From contig JAFSLP010000055.1 in NCBI GenBank assembly GCA_017448345.1, forward strand, positions 1 through 36,211: a DNA stretch of 36,211 nt, given 5' to 3'. This stretch comes from Paludibacteraceae bacterium (lineage in GTDB: Bacteria > Bacteroidota > Bacteroidia > Bacteroidales > Paludibacteraceae). The notes beneath the pieces were generated by a model. It was not told the origin of the DNA. It worked only from the letters and a program-made list of their open reading frames with translations, and did no database searches. Numbering within the stretch: position 1 is the first letter of the stretch; the number at the start of each line of letters is the position of its first letter. Shown one piece after another: positions 8,189-17,560 of this stretch. The translations under genes and the position numbers were made by a program.

Positions 8189-11100
8189 AAGCTTCCTACT
8201 ACTACTTTAATGGCTCTATAAGGCTCTATCGACTCCTTGTTGTCAGCCCATACTTGAACAATATACATACCTTCCACGGAAGGAATGGTAATAGCTGTTG
8301 CCGGACCGGTGAACTCACCGGAAGATATATACTGCCCCTCGATAGTACTGAGGCGGTAAGTACCTTTGTTGGTCTCGTTCGAAACGATATTAATGGTGGT
8401 CCGCCCGACTGGCACACAGGTCGGCACAACGTCCAGATAATCATAGGTAGGTCCGTGCGGGTCGTCTCCGGGGTCAGCCACAGCCGTCAAAGCACAGACA
8501 GGTGCAACAATGGTGTCCCCTGCCGCTCTCGGCTCGGTCAGCAGAACATAGTACTCGGCTCCGGGCTCCAGTCCTCCCGGCATATAGAGGTACGGTCCTA
8601 CCTGTCCCGGCAGTTCCCGTCCGTCCTTATACCACTGGAAGGCGGTAAAGCGACGGTTGCCGTTGTCCGCCGAATCGCGGATGACTATCATATCTCCGTG
8701 CCGCTGCTGCATAATCCACGAAGGATAACGCACGTCCAGTAGGATTTCCGTCTTCATAAACTCGTCGCTTGCGCACTTGCCGTTATTGAATGCGACATCT
8801 GCCTTATAGACACCGGGAGTAGGATAATCCTCTTTACCATCTATGGCAGGCAGCGGAATAGTCAGCTCGTAAATCTCGCCCGGATTGAGATTGCCCGGCA
8901 GAGCCAGATCCTTCAAATCATACACATGCAAGGAATCTTTCGCCTCATCGCTGTAATAGACACTATAACTAACCGGTGCATACGTGCCCTTGTACGAATA
9001 AGTGATGGTGTAGGAGGCATAATCATACTCGGTAGCGCCATAACAAATCGGACCTGCCTTCACATCCGAGAACCGCGTCAACTCGTCTATGACGAAATGC
9101 AGCGTATAGGTCTCGGGACAACCGGTTCCATTATCTATTACCACTTCCATAGGATTCTCCATACCTCTTGAAATCGGTATTTCCACACCTTTGAAGTTCA
9201 CCACTTCTTTCTCGCAGGCGGTAAGTGTTGTATCCTCGTGAGGGGGAGCTTCCTCCAAAGTATATACCAGCGTGAGAACCGAGTCACATTGGCATCCTTT
9301 TGTCTTCAAACTATCCCGTACGATATACGTGGCACCTATCTCCAAGTCTGTCGGAATCCGGTTATCCGCAATCTTGTTTCCGTCTTGGTCGTACAGGTTC
9401 GCCGGGATATGCTCTGTACCGTCCGGAAGAATCCAATGAGGATGCTGGTCACCAAAGCAGTACGTAGCTTCCGCTACATACGGGTCGATGTATAAGCCAT
9501 CAAACCAGCCTGCCTGTCCTTTGAAACTCTGAATGCCATACGCGGGCATCCATTGTACTATCAAAGTAAGATAGTCCTTACAGGTGAGTTCTGGATTCTT
9601 AGGTAGTATAATCTCATCTACCAGCGTATCGGTGATGACTTGGTGAGGATTCTCCACGAGCCGTTGGAAGTCGAAATGCAGTTGCAGCGGGTCAAACACC
9701 ACATCGGAGTTGACAGAAAGTCCGTCTATGTTTCTCCACTTGTAAGGCTCCGCATTATAGCAATGCGAGTGGTTCAGCGTAGTAGGCGGATTACCCCATA
9801 CGCGCAGTTTCATATAGATAATCGAGTCCACCTCAAGTGGTTTGAAGCGCTCTTGCGTCAAGGTGTCTCTGAACTCTGCTATACGGTGTTTGGTAGGCAG
9901 GTCAGCCACTTGCACCTTCTCGCCACTCCAAGGACATGTGATGATATCTTCTGCACAGACATCTTTAATAGGATCTTCTTCGCCTTCATATTCAGGCATT
10001 TTCTTCAGGTAGTTAATCAGATAGGTCGGATAAACCGTAACTGCCTGCACATAGACCTCGAATTTGCCGGTTTGCACATTCAAGACGGAATCTATCAGCA
10101 AGTACGTACGTGTACCGTCTTCATTCTCGCTATAGTTCCGGTCCCCTCTACCTGCATTCATACGCGTACCGGAATCCTCTTCGTCAAACGGTACTTCTCC
10201 AATTACATTTCCGTTCTCATCATAGTAGAACCGGAAATAGTCACCGTCCATGTAGTATTGGGTATGGTATCTGGAGCCGTCATAGCGCACAGCGGTATCA
10301 CCGCCGAACGACCAGACGAGGTCTTCACTCTCTGCGTTCATCCAGTGTCCGTTATCGCCGATTTCTACCGGAGGCAAAATATTGGCTTTCTTCAGTTGGA
10401 GGTCCAAGAAGGTCGTACTGTCGCAGCCCAGAGGAAGTCCGTCATCGCCCAGCACCTGACTGCCGTTTGACGATTTCTGCTCACATTCATAATGCGACTC
10501 GTCATGGTTAGCCAATTCCGGCACTAACATAGCGTCCACCAAGACAACCGAATCCACACCTGCTTTCTCTTTCAGCTCCGCCATATTTGTTATCTGCGGA
10601 TGGGTTGTAAAGAAATCCATGCCCACAAACAGAATCTCCGGCTCGGTGAAGAAGCGCAGGGTGTCGTGCGAATGCAGCGTGGGTTTGTGCGTAGATAGCG
10701 CTTTGTTCAAATCATCACGATAGAGCGGCATGACAATAGCGCGGACAATCTCGCCACTGTCACATTGCACTTCATACGACGGTTTCAGTCCGTACGTATT
10801 GGGGTTGATCCACGTCTTGGGTTTGGTCTTCTGGTCATTGTCCTGCTCTTTGGTAGGACCATATTCATCCAGCGCGATGCTTACTCCCTTGAAGGTAATG
10901 GTCTTGCCCGGCTCTTGACAGACGGTCGTATCCAGATAAGTGACATATGCCGGGAAGATAGTCAGATAGTGGTCAAACTCCGCCTTAATGCCTGCTACAC
11001 CATAACTTGGCTGTCCTTTTCTGGAATCATTCGGGTCAATACGTTTTGCCGTTGTGGAGAGAAGGTCGTCTCTTCTCATATGTACCGTAATCGAATCCTT

Positions 11101-14100
11101 GATTGTGGTATAGTCCACATTGTTATCGCCAAAGTGCTTCAGGTTTATCTCCACCGGCGTTACACCGCCGGCGTACCATGTATATATCGAGTCGCACGCA
11201 CATGTGTACCAGTAGGATTTCTCACGCTGCACGTGTGCCACTTGGACGGTCAACTGGACTGTGGAGTCGCAGACGGCTGTCCACGAGCCGTTTTCACGTT
11301 TGTGAGGTACGGTAGTAGTGGTGGTGGTGATGGCGTAGAGCGAATCGGACCGGAAATACTCCACCGTGTAACCATCAGGTACCACGCGTCCGAACTCTTT
11401 GAGAGTGACAATTGTCAAGTTCTTGGGGTTGGAGATGGTGTTAGTCCTTACATCCTCGCCCGCCCAGATGATGTTCTGCCATTCGAACCACTCCTCTGTA
11501 GAGATAGCGTCGTGCCTGTCAGCAGTGTAGTACTCCGGCATCATGATAACCGTCTGGCGGTACACGATATGACAAGAACTTGTTAGCGTGGTATCCGTCA
11601 GTTCGTAAATTATCTGGTTCTTCTGGTCACGCTTGAGGTCAAGCGGTTTACTTGCGTCGTTATACCGTGTGCGGGTCTTATCCGGCTGACCTTTCACCTG
11701 TACCCACGGCATACGGTGACCGTCCCATTTATGGCGTACCGTACTTCCGTCCTCAAAACAATATACAATCGTGTCGTTATGGCGCTCCACCTCGTTGACG
11801 ATGAATGTATATTTCAGGTCATACTCACATCCGTCCTCTTTGACACAGGGAATAGTAGGACCGGCTATGGTTCCTCTTTTTCCCTTCGGGTCAAATTCGT
11901 ATTTGTATTCCGGATCCTTGATATTCGGGTCAGTAGCTTGTGAGATTACATATACAGGATCATCGTCACAGAGTTCTTTGGGCTTATTCACCGTTCCGTC
12001 CGTGAAAGTCAGGTTGAGGATATGCAACTCCGTCGGACATTTGGGTGCATCTTGCCATAAGGAACGGTTAGATTTAGGCGTATAGTAATGATAGAACGTA
12101 TGCGAACCGTAGCCTTCTTTGGAGCGGTTGATTGTGGTGTCTATATTATTATTCGACGCGCCCGGGTTGTCTCTGTTCTGGTTGATATGCCACGTGTAAC
12201 TACTATTACACTCTACATCTTCGTATTCATACTCCACCATGGTGAGCACATGCAGTTCGACCGTAAGAGACCTGTCGCAACCGACGGTGGCACGCGGATA
12301 AGCAGCACCGTATTTGCTGTTCCATGCCTGCATGTCCGCATTACAATCCGTTGTACGGATAACATCGGTTCCCTTGAATTGCCATGTACGTGCCAGCTGG
12401 TCTGTTTTTCCTCCCCAATAAGTCCATCCGTCGCCGAAGTCTCTGTTCTGGTCCACATTTCTCTGTGTTATCTCTTTCTTGTGCCGTGCGAGCGTCTCAG
12501 CCAGACGATAGTCTTTGAAGAAATCGCCTCCGAACTGGCTGGTGATGTCCGCCAGCTGAGATTCACAGATATAGTCTGCGGGACGGATTGTCACATCGCT
12601 CTTACAGAGCAGCACATAGAGTGTGACAATGGAGTCACAGCCATTGACAGTCGTGTAATGGCGTTGGTAGGGTCCGTTCTCTCCGGGTTGGAGTTGGATG
12701 TGTGTATTATCTTCCGTAACGGGATTATCGATATCGCAATTGATGATTGTCTTCTCTTTGGTCTCCGGGTCCACAAAGAAATTATCGATAGCTTTATCGT
12801 TCGTACATCTAATAAGCCATGTAGTATCATTATATATACGATACGCGCGCACGATAGCGGAGAGGGTGTCTTTGGGCCAGTTCTCCTCGTTGACATCCTC
12901 ACAGAGGGTAGGTTCTTGGTAGAGAATAGCGCGCACCTCAAAGTCCTCGTACAGATGACGTCTGTTGGGAGCCAGATTCTTCTCCGGCAGCATATAGAAC
13001 TCCGTTTCTATGAACGGCGTTTTCTGCGTCAAGTCACCCGTCTGGCGCACAGCAGCATCATCTTTATATTCCGTGCGTTTCTGGTTGCTCTGGTTGATAC
13101 GCATCACTTCCCATTTGATGTCCGCCCAGTTGTTATGGATACGCACCGGGAAACGGAGTTTGGTACTATCGCAGACAAAGACGGTATCGAACTGAGTAGG
13201 CAGGTTAGGCAGAAGGGTCTTATCCAGATACCAACCTCCATTGTCAGGATACTTGGCATTCCACTCCGAGGTATGCACTTTGTTTTCCCAGTCCTTTTTG
13301 TTATCCGCAAGGAACAGAGAGTCCTGCACTGGCATATAGTCATATCCGACCGGGTACATATACGCCTGACCGTTAGCAAGACCATATGCGTATCCCGTGA
13401 AGGACTTCTTGGGAGCAGTAATGATATGCGTAGTAGGTACAGCAGGGTCTTCCTGCGTGATATTCACCGTAGCAAACGAGTAGTCATTATTTCCGGGAAC
13501 CGCAGCAAAGGGGATTGTATTGCCGTCAAGCCGTACCGAGGCGGCATCGGCTCTCCTTGCCCAGATAGCCACTTTATGCTCCATCACCGTCTGCGCAGGC
13601 AGTCCGGGCGGAGTGTATGTAGAGAAGATTGTGGTATCCGTGAGGAACTCTACCGGCGGAATCATCGTAGCAGAGGCATCACCGGGCATCGGCAGGTTTC
13701 CCTGCGCATCAAGCGCACCTGCGTTCGCAGCAGCCGTAGGGGTATGGAGATATACCTGCAGCGGTTTGGTCTTATCATTCGAAGTGACCACAAAGACACC
13801 GGCATCTCCGTCTTTGCGCATCATCAGCACGTCCTGCGTCTCTCCGGGGTTAGTGAAAGTCAGGGTCTGGTTCTCGCTTCCTCTTCTGACAGAGACCGTG
13901 GTGTTTGCGTCACGCGCCGTGATGAGCATATGATTCATGTTAAACGGCGTAGCGTCGTATTTCATCATCGGCACGATGAACTGCGTCCCCCAATGGTTAA
14001 TCGGCAGCAACTGGTCTATGGCATGGTCTGTAGAACCAGACATGGAGGAAGGATAATACGCTGCTTGGTTACCGCTCCAGACCGCTATCGGCTGGTTGGC

Positions 14101-14850
14101 ACAGATATAGGAGCCGGAAAGGTCAATAGAGGACTGCTGCTCTTCCAGTTGCATAGAAGGGTCAATGGTCTGCGAACGGACTATGTACACTTGGTACGGT
14201 TTGGTAAATTCGACCGTGAAAGTACCTTCCTTACCGGTGCTTGTCTTTACTTTATCAGGGATAGTCAGTGTAACCGTCGTCTTACCGGATACTGTGGACA
14301 TCACCGCAAACTCGGTGGACATGATATCGTTCGGGTTACATTGCACAATATATTCGTAGCCGAGAGCCTGCTTGGGCAATATATGCGAGCCATCGAAGCT
14401 GGTAGAACCGACATCGTTACCGATTTTGTTTCCTGCATAAACGGTCATCTTGACCCCATTCTTGCTATATACATGGACACCCTTGTCCGATATTTTCTCC
14501 GCTTCGTTCTTCTCCGGGTCGATATACACCGCATCACCTTGCGTCACATCAATGACGGTTGTTTCTCCAACGGGGACCTGATAGTCGGCACCCTGACCGT
14601 TGGAGTACTCGACACGCACTTGGTTGGTCGTAATCTCAGGATGCCCCTCCACAGGACGAGAGTTAATCAATATTTGCAGTTTCAAGTCCTTGTCCTTCGG
14701 TCCACGGTTACCGTTGAGGAGCCATGTGACGAAGAAATCATAACCCTCTGTGCCGGTGACAGGGGTTACATTGACAGGCGTCTGAGCCCAGTTGTACAAG
14801 GGCAGGCTCATGAGCACCGCAAGTGCTACTATCCATTGAATACGTTTCAT
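8176..14850 (-). CDS. Giant secreted adhesin-like protein, IgGFc-binding domain and type IX tail
   Basis: At 2224 residues this is the largest gene here. It has a signal peptide (about 1-22). The N-terminal region around 200-420 matches the IgGFc-binding domain: YICANQPIAVWSGNQAAYY, then DHAIDQLLPINHWGTQFIVP and repeated small beta modules. The middle is built of degenerate modules around GCDSIVTLYV, GCDRSLTVELHV, CDSTVQLTVQV, GCDSTTFLDLQL and CQCDSVLTLVY, a pattern of Cys-Asp-Ser followed by a beta strand. The C-terminus (TYRLSTIEGQYISSGEF to YRAIKVVVG) resembles a type IX sorting domain. I infer a surface-exposed or secreted adhesin. IgG binding itself is not proven by the domain name. The minus-strand SD-like AGGAAG precedes the ATG. 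Confidence 0.85.
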   Translation of the reverse strand: MKRIQWIVALAVLMSLPLYNWAQTPVNVTPVTGTEGYDFFVTWLLNGNRGPKDKDLKLQILINSRPVEGHPEITTNQVRVEYSNGQGADYQVPVGETTVIDVTQGDAVYIDPEKNEAEKISDKGVHVYSKNGVKMTVYAGNKIGNDVGSTSFDGSHILPKQALGYEYIVQCNPNDIMSTEFAVMSTVSGKTTVTLTIPDKVKTSTGKEGTFTVEFTKPYQVYIVRSQTIDPSMQLEEQQSSIDLSGSYICANQPIAVWSGNQAAYYPSSMSGSTDHAIDQLLPINHWGTQFIVPMMKYDATPFNMNHMLITARDANTTVSVRRGSENQTLTFTNPGETQDVLMMRKDGDAGVFVVTSNDKTKPLQVYLHTPTAAANAGALDAQGNLPMPGDASATMIPPVEFLTDTTIFSTYTPPGLPAQTVMEHKVAIWARRADAASVRLDGNTIPFAAVPGNNDYSFATVNITQEDPAVPTTHIITAPKKSFTGYAYGLANGQAYMYPVGYDYMPVQDSLFLADNKKDWENKVHTSEWNAKYPDNGGWYLDKTLLPNLPTQFDTVFVCDSTKLRFPVRIHNNWADIKWEVMRINQSNQKRTEYKDDAAVRQTGDLTQKTPFIETEFYMLPEKNLAPNRRHLYEDFEVRAILYQEPTLCEDVNEENWPKDTLSAIVRAYRIYNDTTWLIRCTNDKAIDNFFVDPETKEKTIINCDIDNPVTEDNTHIQLQPGENGPYQRHYTTVNGCDSIVTLYVLLCKSDVTIRPADYICESQLADITSQFGGDFFKDYRLAETLARHKKEITQRNVDQNRDFGDGWTYWGGKTDQLARTWQFKGTDVIRTTDCNADMQAWNSKYGAAYPRATVGCDRSLTVELHVLTMVEYEYEDVECNSSYTWHINQNRDNPGASNNNIDTTINRSKEGYGSHTFYHYYTPKSNRSLWQDAPKCPTELHILNLTFTDGTVNKPKELCDDDPVYVISQATDPNIKDPEYKYEFDPKGKRGTIAGPTIPCVKEDGCEYDLKYTFIVNEVERHNDTIVYCFEDGSTVRHKWDGHRMPWVQVKGQPDKTRTRYNDASKPLDLKRDQKNQIIYELTDTTLTSSCHIVYRQTVIMMPEYYTADRHDAISTEEWFEWQNIIWAGEDVRTNTISNPKNLTIVTLKEFGRVVPDGYTVEYFRSDSLYAITTTTTTVPHKRENGSWTAVCDSTVQLTVQVAHVQREKSYWYTCACDSIYTWYAGGVTPVEINLKHFGDNNVDYTTIKDSITVHMRRDDLLSTTAKRIDPNDSRKGQPSYGVAGIKAEFDHYLTIFPAYVTYLDTTVCQEPGKTITFKGVSIALDEYGPTKEQDNDQKTKPKTWINPNTYGLKPSYEVQCDSGEIVRAIVMPLYRDDLNKALSTHKPTLHSHDTLRFFTEPEILFVGMDFFTTHPQITNMAELKEKAGVDSVVLVDAMLVPELANHDESHYECEQKSSNGSQVLGDDGLPLGCDSTTFLDLQLKKANILPPVEIGDNGHWMNAESEDLVWSFGGDTAVRYDGSRYHTQYYMDGDYFRFYYDENGNVIGEVPFDEEDSGTRMNAGRGDRNYSENEDGTRTYLLIDSVLNVQTGKFEVYVQAVTVYPTYLINYLKKMPEYEGEEDPIKDVCAEDIITCPWSGEKVQVADLPTKHRIAEFRDTLTQERFKPLEVDSIIYMKLRVWGNPPTTLNHSHCYNAEPYKWRNIDGLSVNSDVVFDPLQLHFDFQRLVENPHQVITDTLVDEIILPKNPELTCKDYLTLIVQWMPAYGIQSFKGQAGWFDGLYIDPYVAEATYCFGDQHPHWILPDGTEHIPANLYDQDGNKIADNRIPTDLEIGATYIVRDSLKTKGCQCDSVLTLVYTLEEAPPHEDTTLTACEKEVVNFKGVEIPISRGMENPMEVVIDNGTGCPETYTLHFVIDELTRFSDVKAGPICYGATEYDYASYTITYSYKGTYAPVSYSVYYSDEAKDSLHVYDLKDLALPGNLNPGEIYELTIPLPAIDGKEDYPTPGVYKADVAFNNGKCASDEFMKTEILLDVRYPSWIMQQRHGDMIVIRDSADNGNRRFTAFQWYKDGRELPGQVGPYLYMPGGLEPGAEYYVLLTEPRAAGDTIVAPVCALTAVADPGDDPHGPTYDYLDVVPTCVPVGRTTINIVSNETNKGTYRLSTIEGQYISSGEFTGPATAITIPSVEGMYIVQVWADNKESIEPYRAIKVVVGSLCQE

Positions 14851-14865
14851 CTTCTTCCTTTCTGT

Positions 14866-14945
14866 TTAAAGCAGGAATAACATCCTTTTAGTTATTCAAA
14901 AAGCAGGAATAACATCCTTGATTATTAACAGGAAACATCCTTTTG
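14866..14945 (-). repeat. Three leader repeats ahead of the giant gene
   Basis: On the minus strand the 20-base unit AAGGATGTTATTCCTGCTTT occurs exactly twice (14919-14900, 14887-14868), with a diverged third copy near 14943-14927. Both exact copies start a mini-ORF: MLFLLFE-stop (14915-14892) and MLFLL-stop (14883-14866). They fill the 98-base gap between the upstream secreted gene and the giant gene. Confidence 0.75.
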
Positions 14946-14948
14946 TTA

Positions 14949-16337
14949 TTAACGAAGCATGAAGATATGCTTGTTCTGAATCACCATGCCCTGATAGTCC
15001 GCATTCACTCTGCGTCCCATCACATCATACATCGGCGCATCCGGGTCAAGCATTACTTCCGTTTGTTCTATACTCTCGGGCCAGACAGCAGAGAACTCCA
15101 CTCCGCCCTCATATTCAAACACATATACTTTGTCGTCATCAGCAAGCACAGCTCCCCTGATGAGATAGCCATTGTCCGTCTTCTCAATGGACAGGTTGCC
15201 GTCATACATCTCCGCGTAGTCCATGTCACCGTCGCCGAAGAGGATATAGGTCTGGTCGCCCAAGTTAGACATCTCATAAGAGTAGTCGCCTGCCAGTTCG
15301 CCTTCCGTCTCCGAATAGATGTCCAGCCAGACACTCGGATAAACCTCCCCGCTGAACAATTTGAGCCAATAACTGAACGAGCCTTCCTCCGAATACTCGG
15401 GATAGAACTCCGCCTGCACATGTGTGGGTGTCACCACCACGGTGTCATACACATCTTCAGGTATGCCTTCCGGATTCTCTTCAAAATAGACCTCCACGCT
15501 GTAGCAGCGGAGCTGTTTGGCGCAAGTGACGGTCACGGACTTGGCGTTCACGTCCCTGACAACCAGCACCGGGTCTTTCTCTACGTCCAGTTCCGCCTCA
15601 GCATACTCAATCTTGCCATGATCCACCGTGGCAGAGAAGTCTTTCTTAATCATGCCATTAATGGCAAGCCCCTTGATGGGCCGGGCGGCAGTAAAGGAAA
15701 TCTGATAGTTGGCATAGCAACTGAAATAGCCGTATTTGGGGCTGCCTGTACCTTGTGTACACTTGATTTCTATATTGCTTTCGACGAAGCGGTAGGCACC
15801 TTTTACGATAGTATCCTCCGGCGCCGGGATAATCTCCGGCTCGGCATAGACATATTCGGGGTCCAAATCCTCCGGCAGGACTATCTCTTCGGGTTCCTCT
15901 CCGCCCTCTGCACCAACGCCTGTGACCACGACCTGCGTGAGCACCCGCTGCTTTCCTTTGCCTTCAACAGCAAAGACGACGGAAGAAGCATTGCCCGTCC
16001 ATATATCCGTTTTCAGGTCATCATTGCCAGTAGAGACACCGCCGGAGACGAGTGTGCCGGTATTGGCAGTCAAGGAAGCATAGTCTTTGCGTCCCTGCTT
16101 GGCAAAGGTCAGTTCGACAGCCGTAATCCGCTTGCCCTTGACCGTAACGGTATTTCCGGTGTAGAGCCGTACACTGTCTTTATACACAGCAGGAGGATTA
16201 GAGCCTGTACCCTGCTCCAGCAGCACGGTGATGTTATCTTTGACCTGTTTATCCGCCGAGGTGCTAAATACAAATGTTGTCTGCGCTCCCACCCACACAG
16301 CCAAAGACAACAACATAGATAGCATTAATTTTCTCAT
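14949..16337 (-). CDS. Secreted protein with a short type IX-like C-terminus
   Basis: The 462-residue product begins with a signal peptide (MRKLMLSMLLSLAVWVGAQ). Two beta-rich segments follow (about 20-145 and 175-290; the second includes YFSCYANYQISFTAARPIKG), joined by an acidic, proline-rich linker (about 147-175). The end, MYDVMGRRVNADYQGMVI to FMLR, has the YDVxGRRV...GxVIxNxxxxxxR form seen at the C-terminus of many exported Bacteroidales proteins. It leads the minus-strand unit containing the giant protein and its barrel. It may be a co-exported surface component. I do not recognise a specific function. ATG 16337 fits the signal peptide and the promoter 30 bases upstream. Confidence 0.8.
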   Translation of the reverse strand: MRKLMLSMLLSLAVWVGAQTTFVFSTSADKQVKDNITVLLEQGTGSNPPAVYKDSVRLYTGNTVTVKGKRITAVELTFAKQGRKDYASLTANTGTLVSGGVSTGNDDLKTDIWTGNASSVVFAVEGKGKQRVLTQVVVTGVGAEGGEEPEEIVLPEDLDPEYVYAEPEIIPAPEDTIVKGAYRFVESNIEIKCTQGTGSPKYGYFSCYANYQISFTAARPIKGLAINGMIKKDFSATVDHGKIEYAEAELDVEKDPVLVVRDVNAKSVTVTCAKQLRCYSVEVYFEENPEGIPEDVYDTVVVTPTHVQAEFYPEYSEEGSFSYWLKLFSGEVYPSVWLDIYSETEGELAGDYSYEMSNLGDQTYILFGDGDMDYAEMYDGNLSIEKTDNGYLIRGAVLADDDKVYVFEYEGGVEFSAVWPESIEQTEVMLDPDAPMYDVMGRRVNADYQGMVIQNKHIFMLR

Positions 16338-16366
16338 ATACGTGCACTTTTATTCAAAATCGGGCG

Positions 16367-16398
16367 CAAAGGTACTAAAAAAAATGCACATATGCAAA
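16367..16398 (-). promoter_or_regulatory. Promoter of the surface-protein operon
   Basis: On the minus strand TTTG (16398-16395), 20 bases, TACCTTTG (16374-16367). The leader then reads GCGCCCGATTTTGAA, close to the leader of the glycosyltransferase gene (GCAGCCGATTTTGAA from 31004). It is back to back with the rpmH promoter. Confidence 0.8.
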
Positions 16399-16424
16399 AA
16401 AAAAGCAAAAAAAAGCGCAAAAAT

Positions 16425-16455
16425 TTTGTCAATTCAAAAAAAAGCAGTACCTTTG
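16425..16455 (+). promoter_or_regulatory. rpmH operon promoter
   Basis: TTTG at 16425-16428, 19 bases, TACCTTTG at 16448-16455. The predicted transcript start is near 16462, leaving a leader of about 385 bases before rpmH, unusually long for a ribosomal protein gene. Confidence 0.8.
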
Positions 16456-16845
16456 CACACTTTTTCCTCATCAGAGGTGTTTTTTTTGAGTCCTTTCGGA
16501 TGATACAGAGAGACGTTAAGCGGGTACGAACGATAAAGAAACAATAAAGAAATCACCCACTAACGACCCACTAATCACCCACTAATCACCCACTCTCGGA
16601 AGGGATAGAGAGGCTGAAAAGATGCAGAAAGGACAAGCAGACATCAGTAAGGGTACGTACACGATAGCGGAAGAACCAAAGAAGAACCAAATAACAACTA
16701 AAGATTCACCGCTACAAACCAGTTGAAAACAAGGTGCGACTGATATGAAAAACCAGAGCACAAACGATGTGAGAAATATGAGGAAAAGCATGTAAGACAA
16801 ACATGTTCGAAAAACAAATACTAACTAAATAAAACAAACAACACA
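16456..16845 (+). other. Long rpmH leader with three possible small ORFs
   Basis: No established gene is visible. Four copies of a CACCCACTA-like unit lie at about 16553-16595, followed by a CTCTC...GAGAG hairpin (about 16593-16612). Three ATG-started small frames follow in order: 16500-16547 (15 residues, very basic, MIQRDVKRVRTIKKQ), 16622-16726 (34 residues, starting MQKGQADISKGTYTIAEEP) and 16745-16795 (16 residues, MKNQSTNDVRNMRKSM). Nothing shows that they are translated. They could be leader peptides or chance. Confidence 0.4.
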
Positions 16846-17004
16846 ATGAAACGTACATTCCAACCATCCCAACGCAAACGCCGTAACAAACACGGTTTCT
16901 TGGAGAGAATGGCGACAGCAAACGGTCGTCGCGTATTGGCTGCACGTCGTGCCAAAGGCCGCAAGAAACTGACCGTTGCTGACGAGGGTCGTCACAAATT
17001 TTAA
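16846..17004 (+). CDS. rpmH: 50S ribosomal protein L34
   Basis: The 52-residue product reads [20 protein letters not shown], then [19 protein letters not shown] and [13 protein letters not shown], an unmistakable L34: small, very basic, with the HGF and RMAT.GR.VL.ARR.KGR signature. It sits in the large ribosomal subunit near the exit tunnel region. The TAA stop overlaps the rbfA ATG (TAATG), so translation is coupled. In many bacteria rpmH neighbours dnaA and rnpA. Here it instead heads an operon with rbfA and a LolC/E-type permease. Confidence 0.97.
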   Translation: MKRTFQPSQRKRRNKHGFLERMATANGRRVLAARRAKGRKKLTVADEGRHKF

Positions 17005-17339
17005 TGGAGTCCACTAGGCAACACAAAATCGCTCGTCTGATACAAAAAGACATGAGCGATATCTTGTTGCGATATGCGCGCACGCTCCATGGAACACTTA
17101 TTTCCGTGAGCGAAGTGCGCGTGTCGCCGGATTTGTCCATTGCTCATATCTATCTGTCTATCTTTCCGCAGAACAAAGTGACGGAAACAATGGCACAGAT
17201 AGAAGAGAACAGCCACCGTTTCCGCGGAGAACTGGGCACGCTTGAGCGTCATCAGCTGCGCATCATTCCCGAGATAGTCTTCCATCTTGACGAGACCATA
17301 GACCGGATGGAGCGAATCGACGAGCTGCTGAAGAGGTAG
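17004..17339 (+). CDS. rbfA: 30S ribosome-binding factor A
   Basis: The 111-residue product matches RbfA in length and pattern: R-x-x-K-I-A-R-L-I-Q-K-D at about 5-16, ISVSEVRVSPDLSIAHIYLS near 33 and a C-terminal PEIVFHLDETIDRMERIDEL. RbfA is a small KH-fold protein that binds the immature 30S subunit and helps process 16S rRNA. Its ATG overlaps the rpmH stop by one base. The Ser at the third position and the short C-terminus are ordinary for Bacteroidetes. The rbfA-permease order is common in this phylum. Confidence 0.95.
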   Translation: MESTRQHKIARLIQKDMSDILLRYARTLHGTLISVSEVRVSPDLSIAHIYLSIFPQNKVTETMAQIEENSHRFRGELGTLERHQLRIIPEIVFHLDETIDRMERIDELLKR

Positions 17340-17350
17340 CACAGCCGGAA

Positions 17351-17540
17351 GGGCTCGCGGTACTACCCGCGAGAGTTGGACCGGAGGAAACCCGCCGAAA
17401 CAGCGGCGAGGACTAAACAGCCGACAGGGACCTGTGGGGCAACACGCGAGAGCCGGACCGGAGGGGAGGAACTCGCGCTCGGAGAGCACGAGCACAGGAC
17501 CGGAGAGGAGGAACTCGCCGAAACAGCGGCGAGGGCAAAA
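17351..17540 (+). repeat. Hairpin-rich intergenic block A
   Basis: The 221-base gap after rbfA is GC-rich and full of hairpins: CTCGCGG-tactac-CCGCGAG (17354-17373), a CGCCG/CGGCG form (17393-17408), CTCG-c-GCTC-gga-GAGC-a-CGAG (17472-17492) and CTCGCCG-aaacag-CGGCGAG (17514-17533). GGACCGGAGG occurs twice and a variant near 17499. A shorter copy, block B, lies on the other side of the permease gene. Confidence 0.85.
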
Positions 17541-17560
17541 GAGAAGTTTCAAAGACCGCT

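Noticed and set aside
12088..14880. 930-residue open frame antisense to the giant gene
   Set aside because: No signal peptide, motif or promoter. It is a shadow of the large gene on the other strand, whose signal peptide, IgGFc pattern and C-terminal tail are convincing.
17001..17552. 183-residue minus-strand frame over rbfA and block A
   Set aside because: It lies opposite rbfA and reads the GC-rich hairpins as Pro/Arg/Cys-rich sequence. It has no promoter or domain.
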